Shown one piece after another: positions 16,157 to 24,540 of a stretch of DNA of 64,000 bases. Positions within the stretch are counted from its first letter, which is position 1, and every line of letters starts with the position of its first letter. Origin of the DNA: G020350405 sp964513655 (GTDB lineage Bacteria > Planctomycetota > Phycisphaerae > Sedimentisphaerales > Anaerobacaceae); the NCBI GenBank assembly GCA_964513655.1, contig CAZENQ010000004.1, positions 1 to 64,000 of the forward strand, in the 5' to 3' direction. Below the pieces are notes generated by a model. It searched no databases. It was not told where the DNA came from and saw nothing but the letters and a program-made list of their open reading frames with translations. The position numbers and the translations under genes were made by a program.

Positions 16157-17188
16157 TTAATCAAAGATGGAGAGGTCCCAATTGTTCAGCCATTGGATTT
16201 TGAAGTCTTCATCTGTAAAGCGGATGGGTAGCCAGACATAGCGGCCGTCGATGGCGTTGTTGGGGCGCCATATATCGAACATGACAATGAAGGCATCGTC
16301 TTTTGCGCGAACGGGAATGATGAAGGTACTCTGGCCGCCGAAGGTCTTGTCGGGGCCTAAGTGGTTGAGAGGGTTGGTTCCGAGACAGGGATTACCCAGT
16401 TCCTTCCATGGCCCCCATATTGAATCTGCAACGGCGGAGCGTGCGGCGTTAGGCACCCAGCCGGTACAGCCTGATGCGATGAAGTAATACCTGCCCTTTC
16501 GCTTGCAGATGGCAGGGGCTTCCATATATCGGGCGGGAAAGACGCGCTCGTACCTGCCACTGGGGGCAAGATAGTCATCGGTCAGGAGGGAGATGTGCAT
16601 TGTGTTATTGTCTTCGGATGCATAGAGGTGATAGGCCTTACCATCGTCATCAATAAACAAGGTCATGTCGCGGGCCATTTGGCCATTGGGGCGAAAACTC
16701 CTGAGAAACGTATAGGGGCCGGTCACCTTGTCTGCGACGGCTACACCACTTCGAGCCGCCTCGTATCGGTGGCCTTTTAGTTCCAAATGAAACCACATGA
16801 CGAATTTCTTCGTGGCGGTGTTGTAAATCACCTTGGGTCGCTCGAGGATGCAACCTTTGGAGATGTCGCTGTTGGGGTCATCTGAGACTTTCAATGCAAT
16901 GCCCCGGTCGTCCCAGTTATATAAGTCGGTAGAGGAATAGCAGTGGACGCCGACGTGCGCCTTGTTTCCCGCCTTGCCTCGAATCTTGTGCTCTCCGAAC
17001 CAGTAATAGGCGCCCTGGTGAAACAGGATGCCGCCGCCATGGGCATTGATGTGGACTGCCTTGTTGTCGTGCCAGAGCTCAGCGGGAACGAACCGGGCAT
17101 GTTTATCCTGCCCGGCGGCAATGCCTTGAGCAGCAATCAAGTGAAATATTGCAGCGGCACAAATTATCAGATAAGGCAGTTTTTTCAT
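16157..17188 (-). CDS. Glycoside hydrolase family 43-like enzyme, secreted
   Basis: 343 residues from the chosen start, an ATG with AGGAAAG just upstream. The frame is open 486 bases further, but that would run through the promoter. Signal peptide at about 1-24 (MKKLPYLIICAAAIFHLIAA). Five-bladed propeller glycosidases of family GH43 hydrolyse arabinan, xylan or beta-galactan side chains. Matching features are WHDNKAVHINAHGGGILFH and YYWFGEHK near the N-terminus with the general base Asp, ARDMTLFIDDDGKAYHLYAS with the pKa-tuning Asp, and YMEAPAICKRKGRYYFIAS with the proton-donor Glu. The length fits a single catalytic domain without a binding module. It is divergently transcribed from the LamG/dockerin gene. 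A promoter with a palindrome over its -10 box suggests repressor control. The substrate cannot be named from sequence alone. Confidence 0.85.
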   Translation of the reverse strand: MKKLPYLIICAAAIFHLIAAQGIAAGQDKHARFVPAELWHDNKAVHINAHGGGILFHQGAYYWFGEHKIRGKAGNKAHVGVHCYSSTDLYNWDDRGIALKVSDDPNSDISKGCILERPKVIYNTATKKFVMWFHLELKGHRYEAARSGVAVADKVTGPYTFLRSFRPNGQMARDMTLFIDDDGKAYHLYASEDNNTMHISLLTDDYLAPSGRYERVFPARYMEAPAICKRKGRYYFIASGCTGWVPNAARSAVADSIWGPWKELGNPCLGTNPLNHLGPDKTFGGQSTFIIPVRAKDDAFIVMFDIWRPNNAIDGRYVWLPIRFTDEDFKIQWLNNWDLSIFD

Positions 17189-17206
17189 GCTCTTTCCTAT
17201 GGCTGG

Positions 17207-17239
17207 GGGCATATTATGCCCATACATACGGAATGTCAA
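17207..17239 (-). promoter_or_regulatory. Promoter of the GH43-like gene with an overlapping palindromic operator-like site
   Basis: On the minus strand a perfect TTGACA (17234-17239) and TAATAT (17211-17216) are 17 nt apart. A perfect 7-bp inverted repeat, GGGCATA (17207-17213) and TATGCCC (17215-17221) around one T, covers the -10 box. This is the geometry expected for a repressor site. Confidence 0.65.
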
Positions 17240-17337
17240 GTGGCCGATATCGCGGCTCCGGGGAGCTGAAGGGCCATAAATGCGGGTAAAGACGGGGGGG
17301 AAGCGCGGGGTAATTGAGATTATGCGAAAAAAAGGGG

Positions 17338-17366
17338 TTGATAGGCGGTGAGGAAAATGATATAAT
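17338..17366 (+). promoter_or_regulatory. Sigma70-type promoter of the LamG/dockerin gene
   Basis: TTGATA (17338-17343) and a consensus TATAAT (17361-17366), 17 nt apart. Transcription would start near 17373. The ATG at 17388 would then have a leader of only about 15 nt, which supports the later start at 17427. Confidence 0.75.
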
Positions 17367-17426
17367 TGCCGGGTTAAGTCAGGGAGGATGAGATTTGGCC
17401 TGTTTTTTGACAGGAGGAGCCGTGTC

Positions 17427-20000
17427 ATGGGGCTAAGGGGGACTTCAACAAGTAGGTCGCGGCGGGTTTTTTGGGTGGTTATGGTCTGTGTTTTTAGCTC
17501 GTCGGCATTCGGACAGTATGCAACGAGCCCAGAAAAGACTTTCGTTGTGGTAAGGAAGGACCCTAATGCGGCGGTTAATACAAAGGACGATAACTTATCG
17601 AGTGAGGGGAAATTATTTTTTAACGGTTCCAGCTGGGTCTTTAGCTGGACGCCTACATATGATGACGCGGGCACCTACGAAGTTACATTTATATCAACAA
17701 ACGGCTGGGCGGAAGACTTCGAGACCATAACGATAACGGTCAACGATGTCAGCGGGCTGGTTGGCCACTGGACGATGGATGACAATGCAGCTAATACTAC
17801 AGTAGTAGACAGCAGCGGCAACGGCAATGACGGAACTGCACAGCAGTATACCCGGGATTTGAGCAGTACGGGCAGAATCAACGGGGCTCTGAATTTTAAC
17901 GGGACAGATGATTATATAGATTGCGGCAGTGACAGCGGTTTAGATATTACGGGGAGTGTATCAATTTCGACGTGGGTAAAATTTGACAGCTTGGCGGATT
18001 ACCGTTACCAGACCATTGTTGCCAAACGAGATACCGGGATTGATATTGGAGCTAATTATGCCCTTAGAAAAGGCGGTTACGCAAATGGAGATGAGCTGCA
18101 GTTTTATTATCATGATGGAACAGCCTGGCATGTTTATACCACTTTTAATGCTAATCTGACCTGGGGACAATGGTATCATGTTGTCGTGACATTTACATTC
18201 GGTACGGGCAAGAGTATCAAATGTCATCTCAATAATAATTTATTAAAAGGCGGCTGGACGACTGGAGATGGAAATTCATCGGTTCAGACTAACACAAAGC
18301 CGGTAACAATTGGTGGCTTAACGACCGGACAAGGAGTAGATGGTTCAATTGACAATGTAATGATATTCGACAAAGTCTTATCTGAGGCTGAAATTGGCGA
18401 CTTGTATAATGAAGGGGCAGGGTTGAAGGTTAATTTGGCAATAGATAATTTGTGGATGTATCAGAATCTACCTGGACAAGTGAGCTCTGCCTTGACGGCG
18501 AGTGTTTCGGTTGTCGACGACCCGATGGGTAACAACGGCTACAGCTATGAGTGGGAGATTCTGCTGCCACGCGACGTTAGTTTGGCACCAACGACGGTAG
18601 CGGGCGGTGGGACCAGTGATGCGTACTGGAGTCTTGCGGCCCGCGGCAGTGATGAGCCGGCGGGGCTATCTGACCTAGGGGATACATTTACTGTTCGGGT
18701 AACGGTTACCGGTGATGATTACGGTGATGTAGGCATAGCAGAGGCGGAGTTCGAAATCATAAGCATAACGAACCTGGTTGGCCACTGGAAGATGGATGAC
18801 AATGCAGCTAATACTACAGTGGTAGACAGCAGCGGCAACGGCAATGACGGAACTGCACAGCAGTATACCCGGGATTTGAGCAGTACGGGCAGAATCAACG
18901 GGGCTCTGAATTTTAACGGGACAGATGATTATATAGATTGCGGCAGTGACAGCGGTTTAGATATTACGGGGAGTGTATCAATTTCGACGTGGGTAAAATT
19001 TGACAGCTTGGCGGATTACCGTTACCAGACCATTGTTGCCAAACGAGATACCGGGATTGATATTGGAGCTAATTATGCCCTTAGAAAAGGCGGTTACGCA
19101 AATGGAGATGAGCTGCAGTTTTATTATCATGATGGAACAGCCTGGCATGTTTATACCACTTTTAATGCTAATCTGACCTGGGGACAATGGTATCATGTTG
19201 TCGTGACATTTACATTCGGTACGGGCAAGAGTATCAAATGTCATCTCAATAATAATTTATTAAAAGGCGGCTGGACGACTGGAGATGGAAATTCATCGGT
19301 TCAGACTAACACAAAGCCGGTAACAATTGGTGGCTTAACGACCGGACAAGGAGTAGATGGTTCAATTGACAATGTAATGATATTCGACAAAGTCTTATCT
19401 GAGGCTGAAATTGGCGACTTGTATAATGAAGGGGCAGGGTTGAAGGTTAATTTGGCAATAGATAATTTGTGGATGTATCAGAATCTGCCCGGGCAAGTGG
19501 CTTCTGCTTTGACGGCGAGTGTTTCGATTATCGATGACCCCCTGGGTAACAGCAGCTACAGCTATGAGTGGGAGATTCTGCTGCCACGCGACGTTAGCTT
19601 GGCACCAACGACGGTTAGCGGCGGTGGGACCAGTGATGCGTACTGGACGTTTGCGGCCCGCGGCAGTGATGAGCCGGCGGGGCTATCTGACCTGGGGGAT
19701 ACATTTACTGTTCGGGTAACGGTTACCGGTGATGATTACGGCGATGTAGGCATAGCAGAGGCGGATTTCGGGATAGCACTCTTAGGTGATGTCAATAATG
19801 ACGGTGCGGTAAATTCTGTAGACCTTTCGATAGTAAATGCTTTTTGGCAGACGGGCTCAGGCGGGCCTCATACTGTGCGGGATTGTGATTTGAATTGCGA
19901 TGGTGCTGTAAATCTGGCGGACCACTTTATTACGAAAGCAGCGATATGGCAAGGGATGCTCGGTCAGAATTCCGTAAGTAGTCCGTGCCCGTTGAGGTGA
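17427..20000 (+). CDS. Secreted protein with two LamG/Ig units and a type I dockerin
   Basis: 857 residues from the ATG at 17427, which has AGGAGG about 9 nt upstream. The earlier ATG at 17388 directly abuts GGGAGG and lies very near the predicted transcription start. Signal peptide at 1-29 (ends SSSAFG). An Ig/cadherin-like domain (about 30-110) is followed by two copies of a LamG (concanavalin A-like) domain starting GHWTMDDNAANTTVVDSSGN and GHWKMDDNAANTTVVDSSGN, each followed by an Ig-like domain. The end is a dockerin (DVNNDGAVNSVDLSIVNAFW, then DLNCDGAVNLADHFI). LamG domains usually bind glycans or carry adhesion functions. No catalytic domain is visible, so it may be a binding subunit in a dockerin-cohesin system. 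The last residues SSPCPLR match the relic at 9573-9626. Confidence 0.88.
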   Translation: MGLRGTSTSRSRRVFWVVMVCVFSSSAFGQYATSPEKTFVVVRKDPNAAVNTKDDNLSSEGKLFFNGSSWVFSWTPTYDDAGTYEVTFISTNGWAEDFETITITVNDVSGLVGHWTMDDNAANTTVVDSSGNGNDGTAQQYTRDLSSTGRINGALNFNGTDDYIDCGSDSGLDITGSVSISTWVKFDSLADYRYQTIVAKRDTGIDIGANYALRKGGYANGDELQFYYHDGTAWHVYTTFNANLTWGQWYHVVVTFTFGTGKSIKCHLNNNLLKGGWTTGDGNSSVQTNTKPVTIGGLTTGQGVDGSIDNVMIFDKVLSEAEIGDLYNEGAGLKVNLAIDNLWMYQNLPGQVSSALTASVSVVDDPMGNNGYSYEWEILLPRDVSLAPTTVAGGGTSDAYWSLAARGSDEPAGLSDLGDTFTVRVTVTGDDYGDVGIAEAEFEIISITNLVGHWKMDDNAANTTVVDSSGNGNDGTAQQYTRDLSSTGRINGALNFNGTDDYIDCGSDSGLDITGSVSISTWVKFDSLADYRYQTIVAKRDTGIDIGANYALRKGGYANGDELQFYYHDGTAWHVYTTFNANLTWGQWYHVVVTFTFGTGKSIKCHLNNNLLKGGWTTGDGNSSVQTNTKPVTIGGLTTGQGVDGSIDNVMIFDKVLSEAEIGDLYNEGAGLKVNLAIDNLWMYQNLPGQVASALTASVSIIDDPLGNSSYSYEWEILLPRDVSLAPTTVSGGGTSDAYWTFAARGSDEPAGLSDLGDTFTVRVTVTGDDYGDVGIAEADFGIALLGDVNNDGAVNSVDLSIVNAFWQTGSGGPHTVRDCDLNCDGAVNLADHFITKAAIWQGMLGQNSVSSPCPLR
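17758..19791 (+). repeat. Tandem duplication, period 1017 bp, inside the LamG/dockerin gene
   Basis: 17758-18774 and 18775-19791 are in-frame copies of 339 codons. By eye the first roughly 710 bases (LamG part) differ at only two positions. The last 300 (Ig part) differ at many scattered positions. The uneven divergence points to recent gene conversion of the LamG part. Confidence 0.92.
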
Positions 20001-20229
20001 CGTCTGGCAAGACAAGCTCAGACGAAGGACCGGTCTATACAACCAGCAACGGTGGCGGGGGATTTTATTTTATAAAATTTTGCTTATTGTCGATAAGAAG
20101 GCAGGAATAAGGATTAGTTATGCGGTGTGCAGATGGGTGGTGAGGTGTTGTATAAGATGTTTGCAAGAAAGCAGTTATGGGAATAAATGGCTTGGGTGTA
20201 AAAATAGGTAAGATTTTGAGGAAAAAGAC

Positions 20230-20258
20230 TTGACCGAGCGCGTAAGATTAGATATAAT
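20230..20258 (+). promoter_or_regulatory. Strong sigma70-type promoter for the Wza-like gene
   Basis: TTGACC (20230-20235) and consensus TATAAT (20253-20258) with a 17-nt spacer. Transcription would start near 20265, leaving a 74-nt leader before the start at 20339. Confidence 0.8.
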
Positions 20259-20272
20259 CGCGATTTACACGT

Positions 20273-20308
20273 AAGGAGGCGATTTTTCCGCTAAGAGGCA
20301 GATAGCGG
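20273..20308 (+). promoter_or_regulatory. Leader of the Wza-like gene: AAGGAGG followed by a hairpin
   Basis: AAGGAGG (20273-20279) has no start codon at proper distance. A hairpin CCGCTA/TAGCGG (20288-20293 with 20303-20308, 9-nt loop) follows. The functional ribosome site AAAGGG is further down, 8 nt before the ATG. It may be a relative of the leader hairpins at 9917 and 13113, but here the Shine-Dalgarno-like sequence is outside the loop. Confidence 0.4.
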
Positions 20309-20338
20309 GGGTTAATAATTAATCGAAAGGGCTCGAAA

Positions 20339-21064
20339 ATGCGAAGTAAAGTAATTTTGTTGCATGTTTTATTGCTGGCGTTCGCGGTTCCTGTGACGGG
20401 GTGTTTTTCATCCAATCCTAAGGACATAGAGGCATTTGCCAAGCCAGCAAAGGTTTTGGTAACGGCTGAGGACTATATAATGCAGCCGCCCGATGAAATC
20501 CAGATATACTGCACGAAGGTTCCGGAGATTCATGAGCAACTCCAGCGGATTCGCCCGGACGGGCGGGTGAGCTTCGAGGGCGTGGGCGAGCTGAATGCGG
20601 CAGGCAGAACGCCTAAGGAACTCGCGGAGGTTATTCGCGAGCGAGTAATTCTGCTGTATGCTCTGACGGGCGAAAATCCTATTGACGTTCGAGTGGTTGT
20701 GTATAAAAGCGGTTTTTATTACGTTCAGGGTCAGGTGATTTTATCCGGTCCGAAGGTTTGCACCGGCCGTGATACACTTTTGCGAGCGCTTTCTGAGGCC
20801 CGCCCCACCACTATGGCTTGGTTAGACCGGATTCAGGTAATAAGGCCGTCGGACGATGAAAGTATCCCAGCTAAAATCTTTGAGGTGAATTTCGACCGTA
20901 TGAGGGCGCATGGTGATACCAGCAAGAATGTCCTTCTTCAGGAAGGCGATATAGTTTACGTTCCGCCAACAGTGCTTGCTGCAGTAGCATTGAAGATAGC
21001 AGAATTCATGCAACCAATTTTTCAAGCTTTTAGGACAGTGAACGTTACAACGGCTGCCCCATAG
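20339..21064 (+). CDS. Polysaccharide export lipoprotein, Wza/GumB-like
   Basis: 241 residues. Lipoprotein signal with lipobox PVTGC (Cys22). The Poly_export domain starts at about 45 (YIMQPPDEIQIYCTKVPEIHEQLQRIRPDGRVSFEGVGELNAAGRT, read in pieces) and is followed by one SLBB-type domain (VRVVVYKSGFYYVQGQVILS, then ALSEARPTTMAWLDRIQVIRP). The family forms the outer-membrane or periplasmic channel for capsule or exopolysaccharide, working with a Wzc-type copolymerase, here encoded at 31019-33322. The protein is short compared with E. coli Wza, with one SLBB unit as in GumB. It is on the opposite strand to the main cluster and has its own strong promoter, so it may be regulated separately. Confidence 0.88.
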   Translation: MRSKVILLHVLLLAFAVPVTGCFSSNPKDIEAFAKPAKVLVTAEDYIMQPPDEIQIYCTKVPEIHEQLQRIRPDGRVSFEGVGELNAAGRTPKELAEVIRERVILLYALTGENPIDVRVVVYKSGFYYVQGQVILSGPKVCTGRDTLLRALSEARPTTMAWLDRIQVIRPSDDESIPAKIFEVNFDRMRAHGDTSKNVLLQEGDIVYVPPTVLAAVALKIAEFMQPIFQAFRTVNVTTAAP

Positions 21065-21136
21065 GTGTGCTTTTTTTCAGTTGATTTGCTTTTTTCGCGT
21101 TGCGTGTTATAGGTTAGCAATAGGGTGACAGTAGTG

Positions 21137-21949
21137 ATGATTAGCCGCAACCGGCTGAGACTCGTCCACATGGCGAGTACATCATGGTTCATAGTCAGCG
21201 CAGGCTATCTATTGGTTCTTGCGCTTCGTCAGGCCGGCAAAAGCTGGTGGGTGATTGTATCGCTGTCGGGGTATTCGACGCTATTAGTCTTTCTGCTGAT
21301 AAGCCTGTATTTGTTCGCGATATTCCGGGGCGTTGCCCGTAGTCAGAAAATACAAGTAGAACATCCGTTGACCAGCACCCGCTACTATATGGCATTTTAT
21401 GTCAGCACTCCGTTTCTGGGGGGGCTGGCAGGTACGCTGGGAATGATAGGTGAGATTAGAGTGAGTCAACTGCTGGTGGGGATAGCGATGGGAAGTCTGT
21501 GGGCGACGTTCATGGTATGGATAGTGGTTGACCCGGCTGTGGGTTTATTAGAGCTGTTGATGCCAGCGAGCCGAAGACATCGGGTCGAACGCCTGGCAAA
21601 GATGCGAGCATGGCGCGAGGAGTGTGAGAAGGAGCGCAAGCGTTTACTGGCTGAAGCGGATAAGCAAGAGAAGATGTACAATAGACGATGGCATCGGCTT
21701 CTTAAGGGCGACGCGGAGAAATTGGCGGAGCTGTTAGCGCAAGGGCAAGCATCCTATAAAGAGGCGGAAGACGAAGCGGTGGGTATCGGTGTGAGGGCAT
21801 GGCAAATCGGGGGATTGAACTGTATGCGAGAACTGCATTCTATGGCGATGGACTTGTGCAAGAGTCAGTACAAGGATTTTACGATTGTGGATCACATTTC
21901 TTTTTGGTGGGACGGGATCGGCAGCTGGCGCAGCCCATCAGTTGTTTAA
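21137..21949 (+). CDS. Membrane protein of unknown function with cytoplasmic coiled coil
   Basis: 270 residues from the ATG at 21137. In-frame GTG codons at 21125 and 21134 are alternatives; the only Shine-Dalgarno-like bases (AGGG) overlap the first, which makes that one unlikely. Four hydrophobic segments lie in residues about 10-155 (for example WFIVSAGYLLVLAL and LLVFLLISLYLFAIF), followed by a strongly charged helix (MRAWREECEKERKRLLAEAD) and a soluble C-terminal part. No family was recognised. It is 72 nt downstream of the Wza-like gene and probably cotranscribed, so a role in export or assembly of the exopolysaccharide is a reasonable inference. Confidence 0.75.
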   Translation: MISRNRLRLVHMASTSWFIVSAGYLLVLALRQAGKSWWVIVSLSGYSTLLVFLLISLYLFAIFRGVARSQKIQVEHPLTSTRYYMAFYVSTPFLGGLAGTLGMIGEIRVSQLLVGIAMGSLWATFMVWIVVDPAVGLLELLMPASRRHRVERLAKMRAWREECEKERKRLLAEADKQEKMYNRRWHRLLKGDAEKLAELLAQGQASYKEAEDEAVGIGVRAWQIGGLNCMRELHSMAMDLCKSQYKDFTIVDHISFWWDGIGSWRSPSVV

Positions 21950-22080
21950 TGAGCTAAAGATTATGGGTCGTGTGAGAAGAGCTTGAGCACCAGACAGGAG
22001 CGAGGGCATGTAAGGTAAAGACGCTGTTAATGTTGGTGCGGATTTTGTCTGCTGCTTGTATTTAGAATGCAGGCGATGTT

Positions 22081-22330
22081 ATTTAGGCGGATGTTGATGG
22101 ACCTAACGGCCCGTGGATTGACCGCTACGAAGATCGAACTCGGAGGATCCAAGAGGCGATAGACTCAGCCATCAGCGGCGGTACGATTCCTGGGCTGAGT
22201 ATCAGCAGGAGGCGCGCAAAAGGTGCGGGTTGTATCGATATTTGCGGGCGGCAGCTATCATTAGGACAGCCTGTAATGACGGGCAGTTCAGACAGACTGT
22301 CCTTTGTCCGATGTACCTTCGACGGCGCCA
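22081..22330 (+). pseudogene. Probable relic of a beta-helix protein gene
   Basis: A frame beginning near 22088 reads ADVDGPNGPWIDRY and then RRIQEAIDSAISGGTI. This resembles the start of beta-helix proteins such as the one at 6221-9451 (IQAAIDYSINGDTI). The similarity stops after a few codons and continues, if at all, in another frame (RCTFDGA at about 22307-22328). There is no start codon with a ribosome site and no full domain. It seems to be decayed coding sequence between the export genes and the PEP-CTERM gene. Confidence 0.35.
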
Positions 22331-22370
22331 TACCACCACCCCCCCACCGTTTAGGTACATTCTCATTACT

Positions 22371-23231
22371 TTACAGTATCTGACGTCTCCGTAACCAGCC
22401 GACGAAGCAAATACCAATACCACCGAGTACTATCGCGCTGGGAGCCGGGATGAAAGTAGTGTCATGTGAGCCCGGGTTAATATCCCACGTACTGTGAAAA
22501 TCGGTTGGATTGCCATCAACGAACGTTTCATAGCCATAAACATCAAAGTGGACCCAATCGAACCCGTTCACGTCGACCGTAAACGTCAACTCATCACCCA
22601 GGCTGCCCGTAAGAGGCGGGAAGCCAGGGTCACCAGGCGCCACATAGTCACCGTCATCGGTATCGGCGTTATAGTTGTGAACTAGCATACAAGGGTCGAT
22701 CTCACCTATCCCGTAGAGGAGAAAGTCAGAGACGCCCTCCTGGAAGGGATAGTGGTTGTTGTTGAGCTGGGGACCATCCGGAAGGAAGTCCTTGCCGGTA
22801 TAGCCGTCATAGCCCATTGCATTGCCCAGCTCATTTGTCAATATTTCTATATTGGCATTGGCATCAGGGTTATAGTAGCTGCCTTCGTAGAGAATAGTGC
22901 CCGTCGTGTGCAGCAATTCCAAGGGAGTACCGCCACCATCCGGCGTTATGGTAATTTGTCCGGTCTGACCCTCCGGGACAGAGACAAGCAGCGTGACCTC
23001 CGTAAGGCTCAATGTTGCTGATTGGCCTTGTCCCTTGGACGCCTGATAGGCTCCGACAACGACGAGGCTAAACGGGGTTTCGTCGACCAGCCAACTATCT
23101 TCATCCTGTCCCCAGTCACCGGCCATAGCGTCGCTGTCGTAACCGAAGACCTGAAAGGTGGGTACAGCAAACAGGGATTGAGTGAGTAAAAAAGACACTG
23201 TAATACTCAGTATTATTTTAGTAATTTTCAT
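22371..23231 (-). CDS. PEP-CTERM-type exosortase substrate (choice-of-anchor N-like protein)
   Basis: 286 residues. Signal peptide at 1-22 (MKITKIILSITVSFLLTQSL), followed by FQVFGYDSDAMAGDWGQDED. The C-terminus has the tripartite sorting signal: PAPSAI, a hydrophobic helix (VLGGIGICFVGWL) and an Arg tail (RRRQIL). Proteins of this kind are cut by an exosortase and transferred to the outer surface or matrix; the exosortase is at 33345-35339. The body is acidic and rich in Asp, Gly, Asn and Tyr, typical of secreted beta proteins. The ATG at 23231 is chosen; a TTG 21 nt upstream is possible. A perfect 6-bp hairpin (23281-23286 with 23292-23297) lies in the leader. It is the only clear PEP-CTERM protein in the window. 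Confidence 0.82.
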   Translation of the reverse strand: MKITKIILSITVSFLLTQSLFAVPTFQVFGYDSDAMAGDWGQDEDSWLVDETPFSLVVVGAYQASKGQGQSATLSLTEVTLLVSVPEGQTGQITITPDGGGTPLELLHTTGTILYEGSYYNPDANANIEILTNELGNAMGYDGYTGKDFLPDGPQLNNNHYPFQEGVSDFLLYGIGEIDPCMLVHNYNADTDDGDYVAPGDPGFPPLTGSLGDELTFTVDVNGFDWVHFDVYGYETFVDGNPTDFHSTWDINPGSHDTTFIPAPSAIVLGGIGICFVGWLRRRQIL

Positions 23232-23378
23232 ACTACCTACTTTTACCTCCAAAGGCTCTCAGGGTGCTGCAAACAGACATCACATCTTTCTGATGTGCTT
23301 GCCAGCTATCCTGTCAAGCCTCAGATTTAAGTTAGTCATTTATTCGAGAATACGCTCTTAGAGGTTTGAAGGAATCTC

Positions 23379-24182
23379 TCAGGCCTGGAGAGGGGGCCCA
23401 CGCGGCAGGTTGTCAAAAGTAAACGCGGGAAAAAAAATAACAGGCTGCTCAGCTAGTGAAGCTGTGCGGTTGTGTGCTATAATCAGGTGAGACGAAAGCG
23501 AAATTATTGCAGATTGATACGTTCCGGTCTTATCGTGTGTCTGCACAGAAGTATTGAAATATTTGGAACGGGAGCAAAGCGGTGAAATATCCAAGTTGTT
23601 CGGTATTCCAGCGAGATGGTGCAGGAGGCCTATATATTGCGTGCCTTCGATATCGCTTCGAGGCCGGCGAGAATTCTCGAGGCAATATGAGTATGTAAGC
23701 TGTGCAACAGACCTATGCTCGATGTGATTAGTTCTATGTGCAAGTCGCAGGGCCAATTGTGGAAGGGCCTGAAAACCAGTCTGGCCCGCCCACAGCAGAG
23801 CAGCCAAAGCTGATAACCAAACTCTCCGGTCCCTGACGAGCGAAACACAGAGAAATCCGGACAAGAGCACGAAGATGGCCGGGGGCACAGCCGGCAGGGG
23901 CTTTACGAGGTGTGTGAAACTTTGAGAGCCTGGATGGACCGGCGGCTGTAAGAATTCCCTTGCGAGATGCGCGAGTTTTGTATTGGCAGGTTGCAGGAGG
24001 TTGTCAATACTACCGGAGATTGCAGCAGGAGCATAGACGGGACACGAATCTGTCATCAGACCAGCATTTCGGATTGTTACTGTTGGGGAAGCTTTGGCAG
24101 TAGAAAGCGCGCACAACAAAAGGATTATGCACGCAGATGTGAACACTGCGAAGGGGCGTTTTGTTTTGCCTGAGGTTACCAC
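23379..24182 (-). CDS. Secreted or membrane protein of unknown function next to the regulator gene
   Basis: 267 residues, GTG start with GGGAG 6 nt upstream. An N-terminal hydrophobic segment (ACIILLLCALSTAKA) looks like a signal peptide. A central block, PAVPPAIFVLLSGFLCVSLV followed by RDRRVWLSALAALLWAG, is one or two membrane helices joined by a basic loop. The C-terminal half is polar, Ser/His-rich and without visible domain structure. I do not recognise the family. The strong sequence character of the central block argues that it is a real gene. It has its own promoter and sits between the LuxR-type regulator and the PEP-CTERM gene, so a link to the exosortase system is possible but unproven. 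Confidence 0.65.
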   Translation of the reverse strand: MVTSGKTKRPFAVFTSACIILLLCALSTAKASPTVTIRNAGLMTDSCPVYAPAAISGSIDNLLQPANTKLAHLAREFLQPPVHPGSQSFTHLVKPLPAVPPAIFVLLSGFLCVSLVRDRRVWLSALAALLWAGQTGFQALPQLALRLAHRTNHIEHRSVAQLTYSYCLENSRRPRSDIEGTQYIGLLHHLAGIPNNLDISPLCSRSKYFNTSVQTHDKTGTYQSAIISLSSHLIIAHNRTASLAEQPVIFFPAFTFDNLPRGPPLQA

Positions 24183-24540
24183 ACTTTGCTCCCACTAAGA
24201 GCGCGCATTAAGCAGCCTGTATTATCCCGTACACTTTTCGGGAAAGCTCATCCGTGAAGTTTTTAAGCGTGGCGTTCCTCCGCACACGCGTAAAGGCATA
24301 CTCCAGAAAGTGTATTCTATTGACATTATGATAGCTGGTCAAGGAAAAAATCCGAAAAAAACAAATATTTTTCATAATTATTGCATTGCTTCTGCAGAGG
24401 AGTGGCGTGTTCCTTCGAGTGCTGGGCGTACGACGTCAGAAGTGTTTCTAAGTGCTTAAGAGAGCTTGGTTTATGTATTTGCAGGGGGGAGGCGATGGAG
24501 GAAACAGACAAAGCTGGAAGGTAAGTTGACATGGGACAGG
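24183..24540 (-). promoter_or_regulatory. Promoter and structured leader of the unknown membrane-protein gene
   Basis: On the minus strand TTGACC (24337-24342) and TAGAAT (24314-24319) are 17 nt apart, giving a leader of about 125 nt. The leader holds a hairpin at 24267-24289 (GCG-GAGGAA-CGC core, outer GCGTG/CACGC, one bulge) whose loop exposes a Shine-Dalgarno-like GAGGAA, and a second small inverted repeat, CCCG/CGGG, at about 24226-24242. No gene is seen in the rest of this stretch. Confidence 0.55.

Noticed and set aside
17189..17674. 486-base N-terminal extension of the GH43-like frame
   Set aside because: It crosses the promoter and the divergent gene start; the signal peptide begins at 17188.
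24320..24325. Plus-strand TTGACA
   Set aside because: No plus-strand gene follows; the minus-strand promoter over the same bases explains the region better.
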